From positions 62,001 to 126,000 of the forward strand of contig CAYVQT010000001.1 in NCBI GenBank assembly GCA_964453665.1: 64,000 bases of DNA, read 5' to 3'. Each line of letters begins with the position of its first letter. Position 1 is the first letter of the stretch. The stretch is from DAOUTY01 sp964453665 (GTDB taxonomy: Bacteria; Chloroflexota; Dehalococcoidia; SZUA-161). Under the pieces are notes generated by a model, which worked only from the letters and a program-made list of their open reading frames with translations, did no database searches and had not been told where the DNA came from. The position numbers and the translations under genes are program-made. This document shows positions 42,542 to 51,926 of the stretch, in pieces.

Positions 42542-43900
42542 ATGTATCATACCAGTGAAGCTGTGTATCAAGATACAATTGCCGCAATATCCACCCCCAT
42601 AGGCGAGGGCGGGATCGGAATCGTAAGGTTGAGCGGTAGGGACGCCCGGCCTATTGCCCAGAGGCTGTTTTCCAGACAACTGGTGAACCGATATCTGGTC
42701 TACGGTCACATAGTCGACCCCGAAACCGAAGAGGTGGTCGATGAGGTGCTGGTTGCCTACATGGAGGCACCCCATACGTACACGAGAGAGGATATCGTCG
42801 AGATCGACTGCCATGGAGGGCCCGTGCCTCTGCAGCGCATCCTTGAGCTGGCCTTGCGCCAGGGCGCCAGGCTGGCCAATCCCGGCGAATTCACCCTGAG
42901 GGCGTTCCTGAACGGCAGGATAGACCTGGCGCAGGCCGAGTCTGTTCTGGATGTGGTTCGAGCTAAAACCCAGGCAAGCCTCCGTCTTGCAGTACAGGGG
43001 CTGGGGGGCAATCTCTCGGAACCGATCAAGGAGGTGCGCAGCAGCCTGATGGAGATACTTGCCTACCTTACCGCCCGGATTGACTTCCCCGAGGATGAGA
43101 TTGAGGAACAAGACATCACGAGGCCTCTGGAGACTGCCCGGGAGGCTCTGCATGACCTGATTTCCAGCGCAGAAGCAGGTATGGTCTACAGGCAGGGGGT
43201 AAGGACAGCTATTGTGGGACGCCCCAATGTAGGCAAGTCCAGCCTCTTAAACCGCCTGCTGCGCCAGAGCCGGGCGATCGTCACTGCCACACCGGGCACA
43301 ACCCGGGACACCCTGGAGGAAGTGATGAATCTTAAAGGCGTTCCCTTGCTCCTCGTTGACACCGCTGGTATCATTGACAGCAAAGATGAGGTGGAGGCAC
43401 TGGCAGTAGATAGAACCAAGAAAGCGATCGTACAGGCCGACTTCGTGCTTTTTGTGATCGACGCCAGCGAACCGCTGGCCTATTCAGACAGGCAGTTGAT
43501 CGACCTTCTCACTGAGAAAACGGTGCTGGTGGCAGCCAACAAATGCGATCTGCCGCGGAGGGCAGAGTTAGACGGGCTGCCCTGGCTGCAGGTCTCAACC
43601 TCAGCGCTTACCGGTGAGGGGCTCGCTGAGCTGGAGAACGGGATAGTTGACTTCGTGCTGGGAGGCAGGGTTACTGCATCGGATGCCCCTCTGGTGACAA
43701 ATCCCCGCCACAAGGAGGCCCTCATCAGAGCAAAGCAGCATCTGGCCCACGCCCAGTCCGCTATCGCGGAAAATCTGCCCGACGACTTCATAACCATCGA
43801 TCTCTCCGCGGCACTTAACGCTCTGGGAGAGATAACGGGGGAAACGGTCACCGACGAACTTCTAGATACCATCTTCAGCCGTTTCTGCATAGGAAAATAG
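42542..43900 (+). CDS. mnmE: tRNA uridine-5-carboxymethylaminomethyl modification GTPase MnmE
   Basis: The protein has 452 residues, the usual length. The N-terminal folate-binding domain (DTIAAISTPIGEGGIGIVRLSG) is followed by helices and a G domain with G1 GRPNVGKSSLL, the G2/G3 motifs TTRD and DTAG, and NKCD. The C-terminal CIGK ending carries the family Cys. With MnmG it modifies wobble U34 of several tRNAs using a tetrahydrofolate methylene group. mnmG is not adjacent. The ribosome site is weak (GAAAG just before the ATG). Confidence 0.96.
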   Translation: MYHTSEAVYQDTIAAISTPIGEGGIGIVRLSGRDARPIAQRLFSRQLVNRYLVYGHIVDPETEEVVDEVLVAYMEAPHTYTREDIVEIDCHGGPVPLQRILELALRQGARLANPGEFTLRAFLNGRIDLAQAESVLDVVRAKTQASLRLAVQGLGGNLSEPIKEVRSSLMEILAYLTARIDFPEDEIEEQDITRPLETAREALHDLISSAEAGMVYRQGVRTAIVGRPNVGKSSLLNRLLRQSRAIVTATPGTTRDTLEEVMNLKGVPLLLVDTAGIIDSKDEVEALAVDRTKKAIVQADFVLFVIDASEPLAYSDRQLIDLLTEKTVLVAANKCDLPRRAELDGLPWLQVSTSALTGEGLAELENGIVDFVLGGRVTASDAPLVTNPRHKEALIRAKQHLAHAQSAIAENLPDDFITIDLSAALNALGEITGETVTDELLDTIFSRFCIGK

Positions 43901-43943
43901 CTAACGGCTCAAGGCCGGGGAGCAGGCAAAGAAGAGGGAGCAT

Positions 43944-44726
43944 ATGAAATCTGTCAAATTTTATCGCAGACCTGAGTTAGTCAATCCTCGCCTGGTAACC
44001 GCATGGCCCGGCGTGGGCAACGTAGCATCGATCGCAGCCACCTATCTGAAAGACAAGCTGGAAGCCGAGGAACTTGGCGCGATCGATCCTTCCGGCTTCT
44101 TCGATCTGGGCGGAGTTTTTGTTAAAGACAACGTAGTGGACCTGCCGAAATTCCCCGAGGGCAAGTTCTACTACTGGGGCAGCGGAGGCAAAGGCGAAGA
44201 CCTGATTATCTTCCTGGCGGAGGCTCAACCTGCCTCTAGCTCCTATGAATACGCCAATATAGTGCTGGATGTCGCTCAGAAATTCGGGGTGCAAAGGGTA
44301 TATACTCTCGCCGCCGCCCTCACCGAATACCATCCGGACCAGCCTAGAGTGCTGGGCGCAGCCAGCTCTACTGAGTTGCTAGAGGAGCTGGAAAAATTCG
44401 ATGTGGTTCTGGCAGGGGACTTCTACATCGCCGGACTGAACGGCCTGTTGCTGGGGGTCGCTGCAGAAAGGGGGATGGAGTCCGCTTGCCTGCTGGGGGA
44501 AACCGTGAAATATGCAGCCAAGATGGCTAATCCACGGGCTTCACATGCAGTGCTCACCGTTTTGACCAGGCTTCTTGGGGTGGAAATCGATATGGCCGAA
44601 CTTGAAGAATTCGCCCAAAGCACGGACGCACAAATCAGGCAATTAGGCAATGAAATGAAGAAGGAGTTCCTGCAGAACTTCACCAAGCCCATCTGGGAAC
44701 GTGAGGAAAACGAAGAAAACGGCTGA
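43944..44726 (+). CDS. PAC2-family protein
   Basis: The protein has 260 residues. It matches the PAC2 (proteasome-assembly-chaperone-like) family: WPGVGNVASIAATYL near the start, then a long stretch with AEAQPASSSYEYANIVLD and a GLNGLLLGVAAERGM segment. Members occur in archaea, actinobacteria and Chloroflexota; most have no known biochemical role and may be assembly factors or hydrolase-like. The start is ATG behind GAGGGAGC. It lies 43 bp after mnmE, perhaps co-transcribed. Confidence 0.85.
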   Translation: MKSVKFYRRPELVNPRLVTAWPGVGNVASIAATYLKDKLEAEELGAIDPSGFFDLGGVFVKDNVVDLPKFPEGKFYYWGSGGKGEDLIIFLAEAQPASSSYEYANIVLDVAQKFGVQRVYTLAAALTEYHPDQPRVLGAASSTELLEELEKFDVVLAGDFYIAGLNGLLLGVAAERGMESACLLGETVKYAAKMANPRASHAVLTVLTRLLGVEIDMAELEEFAQSTDAQIRQLGNEMKKEFLQNFTKPIWEREENEENG

Positions 44727-44747
44727 GGCATTGCAAAGGGAGTTAAA

Positions 44748-44779
44748 AAGGGGGGCTGGCCCAAAGGCCAGTCCCCCTT
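44748..44779. terminator. Terminator between convergent PAC2 and ftsH genes
   Basis: A 14-bp stem with one G-U pair and a four-base loop. On the minus strand it is followed by TTTTT, so it terminates ftsH transcripts best and may also serve the plus strand. Confidence 0.85.
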
Positions 44780-44811
44780 CCTGCTTCTTGTTTTAAATCA
44801 AGCCCTTTTCG

Positions 44812-46722
44812 CTAGCCTTTGCTAACGGTAGTCTCGTCCTTCGATTCGCCATCCACAGGAACCCGACTTTGCTCTGGTTCTCCATCACCGGCAGCCTCGG
44901 CAGCCGTTTCCGGCGAAGGCACCGGCTCGTTAAATGCAGCCTCAAGCGCATCCCCCTCAAGCGTTTCCTCAACTATCAACCGCTGCGCTATCTGAACGAG
45001 CTTGCCCTTATTCTTGGTCAGGATAACTTTAGCCTCCTCGTAGGCATTGTTGATAAACTCGCTAATCTCATTGTCAATCCCATCGGCCACCTTGTCACCA
45101 TAATCCTTCTGCTCATCTACCATCCTCCCCAGGAAGACCAACTCCTCCCTGTGGCCAAAGGTGCGCAGCCCCATCTTCTCACTCATCCCGTACTCTTTAA
45201 CCATTTTCCGGGCAAGGGCAGTAACCTGCTCCAGATCGTTACTTGCCCCTGTGGTCACCTCCGACCCACCGAATATAATCTCCTCGGCGGCTCGTCCTCC
45301 CAGGAAAGTAATCATAATATCCCGCAAGTGTGCCATGGAGTAGAGGTGGCGGTCCTCGGTGGGGAGTTGCTTTGTATAGCCCCCGGCCATACCACGGGCC
45401 ACAATGGAGATTTTATGTACGGGGTCTGCATGCGGCAGCATACGAGCTACCAGGGCATGACCTGCTTCGTGGTATGCGACAGTCTCCTTCTCTTTCTGGC
45501 TTATGACACGGCTCTTGCGTTCCGGCCCAAGCTGTACGCGGTCTATTGACTCCTGGAGTTCATCACTCCCTACCGCCTTCTTATTACGCCTCGCTGCCAG
45601 CAGAGCAGCCTCGTTTACCAGATTCGCCAGGTCAGCCCCGCTGAAGCCCGGGGTCTGCTTTGCGATGATCTCCAGGTCAGCATTCGCTTCCAGCGGCTTT
45701 CCTTTGGCGTGGACTTCCAATATGGCCTTGCGGCCGCCAATATCCGGTTGGTCCAGGACTACACGTCGATCGAACCTGCCCGGGCGCAGCAGTGCGGGGT
45801 CGAGGATGTCAGGTCGGTTGGTGGCCGCGAGGACAATCACCTTGGTGCTGGAGTCGAAGCCATCCATCTCGACCAGAATCTGGTTCAGCGTCTGCTCTCT
45901 CTCATCGTGACCACCGCCCAGGCCGGAGCCGCGGTGACGGCCTACAGCATCGATCTCATCGACAAAGATTATACACGGCGCATTGCGCTTGGCTTGATCG
46001 AAGAGGTCACGTACACGGGAAGCCCCCACTCCCACGAACATCTCAACGAACTCGCTACCACTGATGGAGAAGAAAGGCACTCCCGCCTCCCCGGCAACAG
46101 CCCTGGCGAGCAGCGTCTTTCCCGTTCCCGGAGGCCCGATAAGCAATACACCACGCGGTATGCGCGCGCCCAGGGCAATAAACTTCTCGGGGTATTTGAG
46201 GAACTCTACTACCTCCTCCAGCTCCAGCTTGGCCTCCTCGACTCCGGCCACATCGCCAAAGGTGATAGTCGGCTTGTCGCCGCTGGCCAGCCGGGCGCGG
46301 CTTTTGCCAAAGGACATGGCCTGGCTCGAACCACCCTGCGCCTGACGCAATATGAACAGGAGCAAAGCACCGAAAAGGATCAGCGGCAGGAAGTTAATCA
46401 GTATCCCGGCCCAGCTGCCCCATCCGCTCTCCCCCTCATAGTTAAGGGACACCTTCCCCTGAGAAATCTCCGTCCCAAACTCTTCAAACGCGTCAAAGCT
46501 CTCGGGAACAGTGGTTTTATACGTCTCGCCACCGATCACGGCAGTCAACGAAGTCCCTTTGATAGTGACTTCCCCACCCTCATTATGTATCTTGGAGATG
46601 ACCTCCGCCGTAGTGAAGCTCTCACCTCCACCACCAGGCGAGATCAGCGTAAAGAAAATGACCACCGCGATCACAAGGATCACGAGCCAGATGACTAAGC
46701 TTCTAGATATTTTTGGCATCAT
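44812..46722 (-). CDS. ftsH: ATP-dependent zinc metalloprotease FtsH
   Basis: The protein has 636 residues. Two N-terminal membrane helices (about 8-28 and 107-127) flank a small periplasmic domain. The AAA module has Walker A GPPGTGKT and Walker B IIFVDEIDAVGRHRG, and the second region of homology follows. The M41 protease has the zinc motif HEAGH near 418-422. FtsH degrades membrane and some soluble proteins. A TATAAT-like box lies at 46748-46753 on the minus strand, without a clear -35. Confidence 0.97.
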   Translation of the reverse strand: MMPKISRSLVIWLVILVIAVVIFFTLISPGGGGESFTTAEVISKIHNEGGEVTIKGTSLTAVIGGETYKTTVPESFDAFEEFGTEISQGKVSLNYEGESGWGSWAGILINFLPLILFGALLLFILRQAQGGSSQAMSFGKSRARLASGDKPTITFGDVAGVEEAKLELEEVVEFLKYPEKFIALGARIPRGVLLIGPPGTGKTLLARAVAGEAGVPFFSISGSEFVEMFVGVGASRVRDLFDQAKRNAPCIIFVDEIDAVGRHRGSGLGGGHDEREQTLNQILVEMDGFDSSTKVIVLAATNRPDILDPALLRPGRFDRRVVLDQPDIGGRKAILEVHAKGKPLEANADLEIIAKQTPGFSGADLANLVNEAALLAARRNKKAVGSDELQESIDRVQLGPERKSRVISQKEKETVAYHEAGHALVARMLPHADPVHKISIVARGMAGGYTKQLPTEDRHLYSMAHLRDIMITFLGGRAAEEIIFGGSEVTTGASNDLEQVTALARKMVKEYGMSEKMGLRTFGHREELVFLGRMVDEQKDYGDKVADGIDNEISEFINNAYEEAKVILTKNKGKLVQIAQRLIVEETLEGDALEAAFNEPVPSPETAAEAAGDGEPEQSRVPVDGESKDETTVSKG

Positions 46723-46906
46723 ATGCTTACCTTAGGGCGACTTTCTCATTATACCACACCTTGAAAGCGAAATTAATGGCGGGACAATTCGGGGGAAGCT
46801 CATATGTTCGGTCAGCACTGCGTGTGGGAGTTCATCCTATCTGCCTTAACCTCCAATTTTGTTTGAGAAGCGCCATGTGCTATACTCCCTCGTAAGAGGC
46901 TAAGAG

Positions 46907-48112
46907 ATGTCGCTTGACCTCAACCAAGTAGCGGCGCAAATCGACGGAATGGCAGCAAACCTCAAGGCTGAGGAGGAGAACTGGAAAAGTTGCCTCAGCC
47001 GCGCTCTGGAGATACTCCAGCTTCAAGCCGCTGACGTTGATTCACTAAGACGGAAAATCGAGGCCAGCAATACCACCTGGCTGGTAGCTGGAGTTACCGA
47101 CGAACTGGCGGGGAGACACCTGCCCCTGCCCTGCCCTGCCGATTTTGCCGTAATCGCCAGCGACGGCTCACATATCGATGTCGACCGCCACAGTCCCGCA
47201 AGGTGCTACCTGATAAACATCGGCAGCGCCACTCTGCTCTACGGACAGAAGCCGGATGCAGTTCTGCGCAGCAAGCCCACGCTCTACGCCGGCAAGGAGG
47301 ACATGACCATAGTCGATCCCCTCGGCAGCGGCGAGCAGCCCGTTGAAGGTGGGCTTCTGGGATTCAAGCGCGCTGTTACTGAGTGTCTGGCCCTGGCCGG
47401 GTTGGTGGAATCGCTTACACCGGGACTATCGGCGATTGCCCTTCTCGACGGGTCGCTCGTCATGTGGGGACTGGCAGGTCATGCCTACCCCGAATACATC
47501 AGGACGGAACTGCTTAAAAACGGCCTTCTTCCCGCCCTGGACAGAATCAAGGAGGCCAGCCGGTATACAGGGCTGGCCCTTGCGAGCTACATCAGCCTCC
47601 CCCGGAGCACCGAGGTGGTTAACGCGCTCAGGATCGCCATCTGTCCCTATGAACCGCCTGATTGCGACCGCCACTGCCCCCTGAGCATGCCGTCGTCAGA
47701 AAGAGCGTGTGACGCCATTGCAGGCACTCGTGACCGCGACCTCTTCAGCGCTCTTCTGAAGCCCGGCGAAAGGTCAGCAACATTCACCAGCAGGTCGTCC
47801 ATCATGAACTACTACGGGGGCCACGAGATTCGCTTCTTCTACCTGAAGGCTGACAATGAGATAGCCCGGGTGGAGTTCCCGCGCTGGGTACAGGACAACG
47901 GGCTCGTCGACATGCTTCATACCCTGATTCTCGACCAGTGCCGCAGAGGGCGGGGCTACCCCGTCGCTCTCAGCGAATCGCATGAGCAGGCGGTTGTAAC
48001 CGGCGCCGACCGCGAGCAGTTCCGGCACCTTGTTGAGCTCGTCCTTGCTGAGCACAGGCTGCCGACCCCGACGTCGGATAAAAACATGAGCAAGAGAACC
48101 CGGTGGATTTAA
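46907..48112 (+). CDS. nurA: NurA-domain 5'-3' nuclease
   Basis: The protein has 401 residues. The N-terminus is helical, followed by the NurA core with the metal-binding acidic residues in VIASDGSHIDVD (Asp86) and ALLDGSLVMWGL (Asp181). A later SRSSIMNYYG and Glu-rich segment fits the family. NurA forms a DNA end-resection machine with the HerA translocase. A herA-like gene lies about 5 kb downstream on the same strand, which supports the assignment. A TATACT box lies near 46880. Confidence 0.8.
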   Translation: MSLDLNQVAAQIDGMAANLKAEEENWKSCLSRALEILQLQAADVDSLRRKIEASNTTWLVAGVTDELAGRHLPLPCPADFAVIASDGSHIDVDRHSPARCYLINIGSATLLYGQKPDAVLRSKPTLYAGKEDMTIVDPLGSGEQPVEGGLLGFKRAVTECLALAGLVESLTPGLSAIALLDGSLVMWGLAGHAYPEYIRTELLKNGLLPALDRIKEASRYTGLALASYISLPRSTEVVNALRIAICPYEPPDCDRHCPLSMPSSERACDAIAGTRDRDLFSALLKPGERSATFTSRSSIMNYYGGHEIRFFYLKADNEIARVEFPRWVQDNGLVDMLHTLILDQCRRGRGYPVALSESHEQAVVTGADREQFRHLVELVLAEHRLPTPTSDKNMSKRTRWI

Positions 48113-48181
48113 ATTTATGATATCGGCGAATCACCAATATCGAGTCTGTAAGAATCCAGCTAAAGTAGCGAGGGGTAAATC

Positions 48182-49540
48182 ATGAACGCGCTTTTCAGGC
48201 GTAAGGCCTTTCTATGTTTGGTCGTGCTGGTCACGATAGTCGCGGGCTCTACAGGGTGTGGCTCAACAGGCCATACGCCATCCCCCACACCGACCGGAGT
48301 GACAGACGGAGCGACGGAAGTCAACGGATTGCTCGAAGAGATAAACGGGGTCACGGTCCTTCGGGTCTGGGGCTCCGGCCCGGAGATGGGATATGCCTAC
48401 GGATACCTCCTTGCCGACCAGCTGATGGAGCTCATTGAGCAGTACCTGTTCGACCACCTGCTCGAAGGGCTGGAAGCCCAGGTCACCTACGATGCATTGG
48501 CAGAACTCATGGAGCAGTCGATCTACTGGCCGGAATGGTACGTCGAGGAGATGGAAGCTATGGTCGAGGGTATGAAGGATGCGCTGGGAGGAGCGCTCCC
48601 CGTTATTACTCACGAGCGCATTGAGGGAGGCTCCACGGTGCTGGAGGCTGACATGCTGGCCTTGATGAACTCCTGCCGCGACCTTATAGATGTCACCGCC
48701 GGGCAGAGCGATTCCTGTTCAGGCTTCGCGGCCTGGGGTGACGTCACCGGCGACGGCGAGACGAGGGTGGGAGGCAACTGGGACGATGCCCGGGGCGACG
48801 CGCTGCTGCAGGAGCATTCCCTGCTGATAGTCCGCCAGCCCGATTACGGCTACGGCACTGTCTCATCGGGGTTTGTCGGCATGGTGGGGATCTCCCGGGG
48901 TATGAATGAGACAGGGGTGGTAACGGTCCCGCAGGGATGCGACGACGCCAGCAGGTGGGTCGAGGTGACCGTCCAGTGCTTCCCCGCCGTGATTACGCGC
49001 GATGTGCTGGAATATCAGGAGGCGGGGCCCGACCTGGTCACCAGAATTACGGGGATGTTTAAGGGGTATCCCCCCAGGTGCGGCGCGACCATTATCCTGT
49101 TCGCCCAGGGGAAGCCCACCTGGGATAATCCCAGGGATAACCAGATGGCTATAGTAGTTGAAAGCGACTTCAATGGCGCGATCCCCCGTCTGCCGTCACA
49201 CAATGTACTCTACGGCGACGAGCTGACCGAGGTGATAGTGGCGACCAACCACTACCTGCGTCGGAATTACCCGCCTGACTACGCCCCTACTGATAACAGT
49301 GTCGAGCGGTACGAAGCGATAATGGGTGTGCTGGAGAGCCAGGTTATAGCCGGGGTCTCCGATATGCAGGACGTTCTCCAGGCATGCCAGCAGCCCGCCA
49401 TCACCAAACACTCGGTCTACCTCGAGCCGGACTCTAAAATGATTCACGTCGCCTTTCGTACTGGGGATGACCCGTCCTCCGCCGAGATGACGCCGGTCTC
49501 ATTCCACTGGGATGAGCTTTTCGCCCCGATTCCAGACTAG
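48182..49540 (+). CDS. Lipoprotein with C45/acyltransferase-type Ntn-hydrolase fold
   Basis: The protein has 452 residues. A lipoprotein signal (lipid Cys26 after GST-G) and a Pro/Thr-rich linker precede a domain similar to peptidase C45, acyl-CoA:6-APA acyltransferase and phospholipase-B-like proteins. The predicted nucleophile is Cys179 in SDSCSGFAAWGD; in this family the chain is cut before that Cys to expose it. Substrates are amide-linked acyl groups or short peptides. It is the first of three genes for extracytoplasmic or peptide hydrolysis. GAGGGG precedes the ATG. Confidence 0.78.
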   Translation: MNALFRRKAFLCLVVLVTIVAGSTGCGSTGHTPSPTPTGVTDGATEVNGLLEEINGVTVLRVWGSGPEMGYAYGYLLADQLMELIEQYLFDHLLEGLEAQVTYDALAELMEQSIYWPEWYVEEMEAMVEGMKDALGGALPVITHERIEGGSTVLEADMLALMNSCRDLIDVTAGQSDSCSGFAAWGDVTGDGETRVGGNWDDARGDALLQEHSLLIVRQPDYGYGTVSSGFVGMVGISRGMNETGVVTVPQGCDDASRWVEVTVQCFPAVITRDVLEYQEAGPDLVTRITGMFKGYPPRCGATIILFAQGKPTWDNPRDNQMAIVVESDFNGAIPRLPSHNVLYGDELTEVIVATNHYLRRNYPPDYAPTDNSVERYEAIMGVLESQVIAGVSDMQDVLQACQQPAITKHSVYLEPDSKMIHVAFRTGDDPSSAEMTPVSFHWDELFAPIPD

Positions 49541-49601
49541 GCGCGGGAGCCTGAGAAGACCGGCAGGGGAGATATTGATACATCCAGGGGACTGGATGGT
49601 A

Positions 49602-49632
49602 GGCTGTCTGGCTGTCCAGATGTCTGGCCAGC
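49602..49632. repeat. CAGATGTCTGG-type dispersed repeat, copy 2
   Basis: A short non-coding stretch with CCAGATGTCTGGCCAGC and an upstream GTCTGGC direct repeat. It shares words with 30308-30355 and, inverted, with 56981-57012. Confidence 0.5.
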
Positions 49633-49659
49633 AGTAATTAGAACAGGCCGCTCTGTGAC

Positions 49660-50523
49660 ATGAACCATACTTTAAGGATTTCGATTACATGCTTTCTCGT
49701 GTTGCTGGGGGCGGCCTACGTCTGCTCCTGCTCTCCTCAAGCGGGGGGCGTGGTCCCCACAAGCTCACCGGTATCCCCGGCTAACACGGTCTTACCAACC
49801 GCCACGCCTTCAGATACAGTCATCCTCTATACGTACAGGGTCGTGAACGCCTATCCCCATGACTCGGACGCTTATACGCAGGGACTTGTCTTCGACGGCG
49901 GCGTTTTGTACGAGGGAACGGGGCTTTATGGGGACTCCACTTTGCGCCGGGTAGCGCTGGAAACGGGGGCAATACTTCAGTTATACGAACTGTCAGACCA
50001 GGTCTTCGGCGAGGGCATAACCATCTACGGGGACAGGATCATCCAGCTCACCTGGCGTTCCAACGCGGGGTATATTTATGATAAGGCGAGTTTTGCCCTG
50101 CTGAATGAGTTCAATTACCCCACCGAGGGCTGGGGCATTACCCATAACGGAACGCATCTGATCATGAGCGACGGCACGGCGATGCTGCACTTCCTCGACA
50201 CTGAAACCTATGAGGAACTCCATCAGGTGAAGGTGCTTGACAGCGGCAGCCCCGTGACCGAACTCAATGAACTGGAATACGTCCGGGGGATAATCTATGC
50301 CAATGTCTGGCGGACGGACCGCATTGCAATGATCGCGCCATCGACCGGTCAGGTGGTGGGATGGCTAGACCTTACCGGACTTCTGAGTGAAGAGGACAGC
50401 ATTCAGCGGGTTGACGTCCTCAACGGCATTGCATACGATTCAGAGGGCGACCGCCTGTTTGTGACCGGGAAGTGGTGGCCCAGATTATTCGAGATAGAAC
50501 TAATACCTGAGGAGCAATCGTAG
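49660..50523 (+). CDS. Glutaminyl-peptide cyclotransferase-like lipoprotein
   Basis: The protein has 287 residues. A lipoprotein-type signal (Cys22 or Cys24) and a Ser/Pro/Thr linker precede a beta-propeller of the plant/bacterial glutamine cyclotransferase family: HDSDAYTQGLVFDGG, YEGTGLYGDSTLR, GWGITHNGTHLIMSDG and LNELEYV. It forms N-terminal pyroglutamate on exported peptides or proteins. The ribosome site is weak. It sits three bases before the M20 peptidase, whose ribosome site is inside this gene, so the two are coupled. Confidence 0.88.
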   Translation: MNHTLRISITCFLVLLGAAYVCSCSPQAGGVVPTSSPVSPANTVLPTATPSDTVILYTYRVVNAYPHDSDAYTQGLVFDGGVLYEGTGLYGDSTLRRVALETGAILQLYELSDQVFGEGITIYGDRIIQLTWRSNAGYIYDKASFALLNEFNYPTEGWGITHNGTHLIMSDGTAMLHFLDTETYEELHQVKVLDSGSPVTELNELEYVRGIIYANVWRTDRIAMIAPSTGQVVGWLDLTGLLSEEDSIQRVDVLNGIAYDSEGDRLFVTGKWWPRLFEIELIPEEQS

Positions 50524-50525
50524 AC

Positions 50526-51866
50526 ATGTCCATGTATTCCGAAGGCGACCCGGCCACAATCTACCAGCGCCCGGCGGAGTTGCTGCGTAACCTCATCCGC
50601 TTCGATACGACAAATCCACCGGGCAACGAAGCCGGGTGCGTTGACTACATAAATAGCCTGCTTAAAGCGGCAGGGTTTGAAACCACTATCCTCGCCCTCG
50701 ACCCCAACCGCCCCAACCTTATTGCACGCCTACCGGGGCAGGGCGACGCACCGCCACTAATGCTGTACGGACATGTGGATGTGGTAACAACGGCCAACCA
50801 GAACTGGACACACCCGCCCTTCGAAGGTAAGGTTGTGGACGGCTACGTCTGGGGCCGCGGCGCTCTGGACATGAAGGGTTCCGTCGCCATGATGCTGGCT
50901 GCCTTCCTCAGAGCCAAAGCGGAAGGCTTAACCCCGGCAGGCGACGCAGTACTTGCCATCCTGAGTGATGAGGAAGCGGGTGGCGATTACGGGGCCAAAT
51001 ACCTGGTGGAGAACCATGCAGAGCATTTCAAGGGCATTCGCTACGCACTCGGTGAGTTCGGCGGCTTTACTTTCCACATCGGCAGAAAGAGGCTCTATCC
51101 AATTCAGGTTGCCGAAAAGCAGGCCTGCTGGATGAAGGCGACTGTGCGCGGGCCCGGGGGACACGGGTCATTGCCTATGCGCGGTGGCGCGATGTCCGGC
51201 CTGGCCCGGTTGCTCCACAAGCTGGATAGAGGCCGTCTGCCTGCCCATATCACACCCGTAGCGCGCCAGATGATCGAGAGCATTGCCTCGTCCCTGCAAT
51301 TTCCCTCGAACCTGGTCCTGCGCCTGCTCCTCAACGAGCGCCTCGCTGACCGTGTGCTATACCTTGTCGGAACAAAGGGGCAGTTCTTCGAACCCCTCCT
51401 GCACAATACGGTAAACGCTACCGTGGTTCAAGGTGGCGTGCAGATCAACGTTATCCCCAGTGAAATATCGATTCAACTGGATGGGCGACTGCTGCCGGGT
51501 TTCGGCCCCGAGGAGTTCACGGCCGAGCTGCGCCGGCTCATTGGCAGTGAGGTGGAACTCGAAGTAATTCGCTATGACCCGTACCTCGCCGCGCCGGACA
51601 TGGGACTGTTCGACACGCTTGCAGGCATTCTGCGCGAGGCGGACCCCGCCGGCGTGCCCATACCCATGCTGCTGACCGCAGTTACAGATGGACGCCACTT
51701 CGCCCGGCTGGGCATCCAGAGCTACGGCTTCACGCCGATGAGCCTGCCAGCGGGCTTCAACTTCGCAGAGAATATCCACGCCGCCGATGAACGCATCCCT
51801 GTGGAGGCACTGGACTTTGGCGCCGACGCCATCTTTAAAGCCCTGCAGCGTTTCGGCCACCCGTAG
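50526..51866 (+). CDS. M20-family metallopeptidase
   Basis: The protein has 446 residues. Metal ligands and catalytic residues are visible: YGHVDVV (His83, Asp85), GRGALDMKG (Asp115) and SDEEAGG (Glu149/150). A dimerisation domain is inserted, and the C-terminus has HFARLGIQSYG. It is of the ArgE/DapE/CPG2/carnosinase kind; the substrate is an N-acyl amino acid or dipeptide. There is no signal peptide. Its TAG stop is the second to fourth base of a GTAGGGGC palindrome, so the repeat has set the end of this protein. Confidence 0.9.
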   Translation: MSMYSEGDPATIYQRPAELLRNLIRFDTTNPPGNEAGCVDYINSLLKAAGFETTILALDPNRPNLIARLPGQGDAPPLMLYGHVDVVTTANQNWTHPPFEGKVVDGYVWGRGALDMKGSVAMMLAAFLRAKAEGLTPAGDAVLAILSDEEAGGDYGAKYLVENHAEHFKGIRYALGEFGGFTFHIGRKRLYPIQVAEKQACWMKATVRGPGGHGSLPMRGGAMSGLARLLHKLDRGRLPAHITPVARQMIESIASSLQFPSNLVLRLLLNERLADRVLYLVGTKGQFFEPLLHNTVNATVVQGGVQINVIPSEISIQLDGRLLPGFGPEEFTAELRRLIGSEVELEVIRYDPYLAAPDMGLFDTLAGILREADPAGVPIPMLLTAVTDGRHFARLGIQSYGFTPMSLPAGFNFAENIHAADERIPVEALDFGADAIFKALQRFGHP

Positions 51867-51890
51867 GGGCGGTTCGTGAACCGCCCATGC
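51863..51890. repeat. GTAGGGGC palindrome, copy C (degenerate)
   Basis: GTAGGGGCGGTTCG is intact on the left; the right arm has drifted (TGAACCGCCCATGC). It overlaps the stop of the M20 peptidase and lies 37 bp before the RAYT start. Confidence 0.75.
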
Positions 51891-51926
51891 CGGATATGGA
51901 GAAGCAGGTAGATATAGGTTAAAGAT

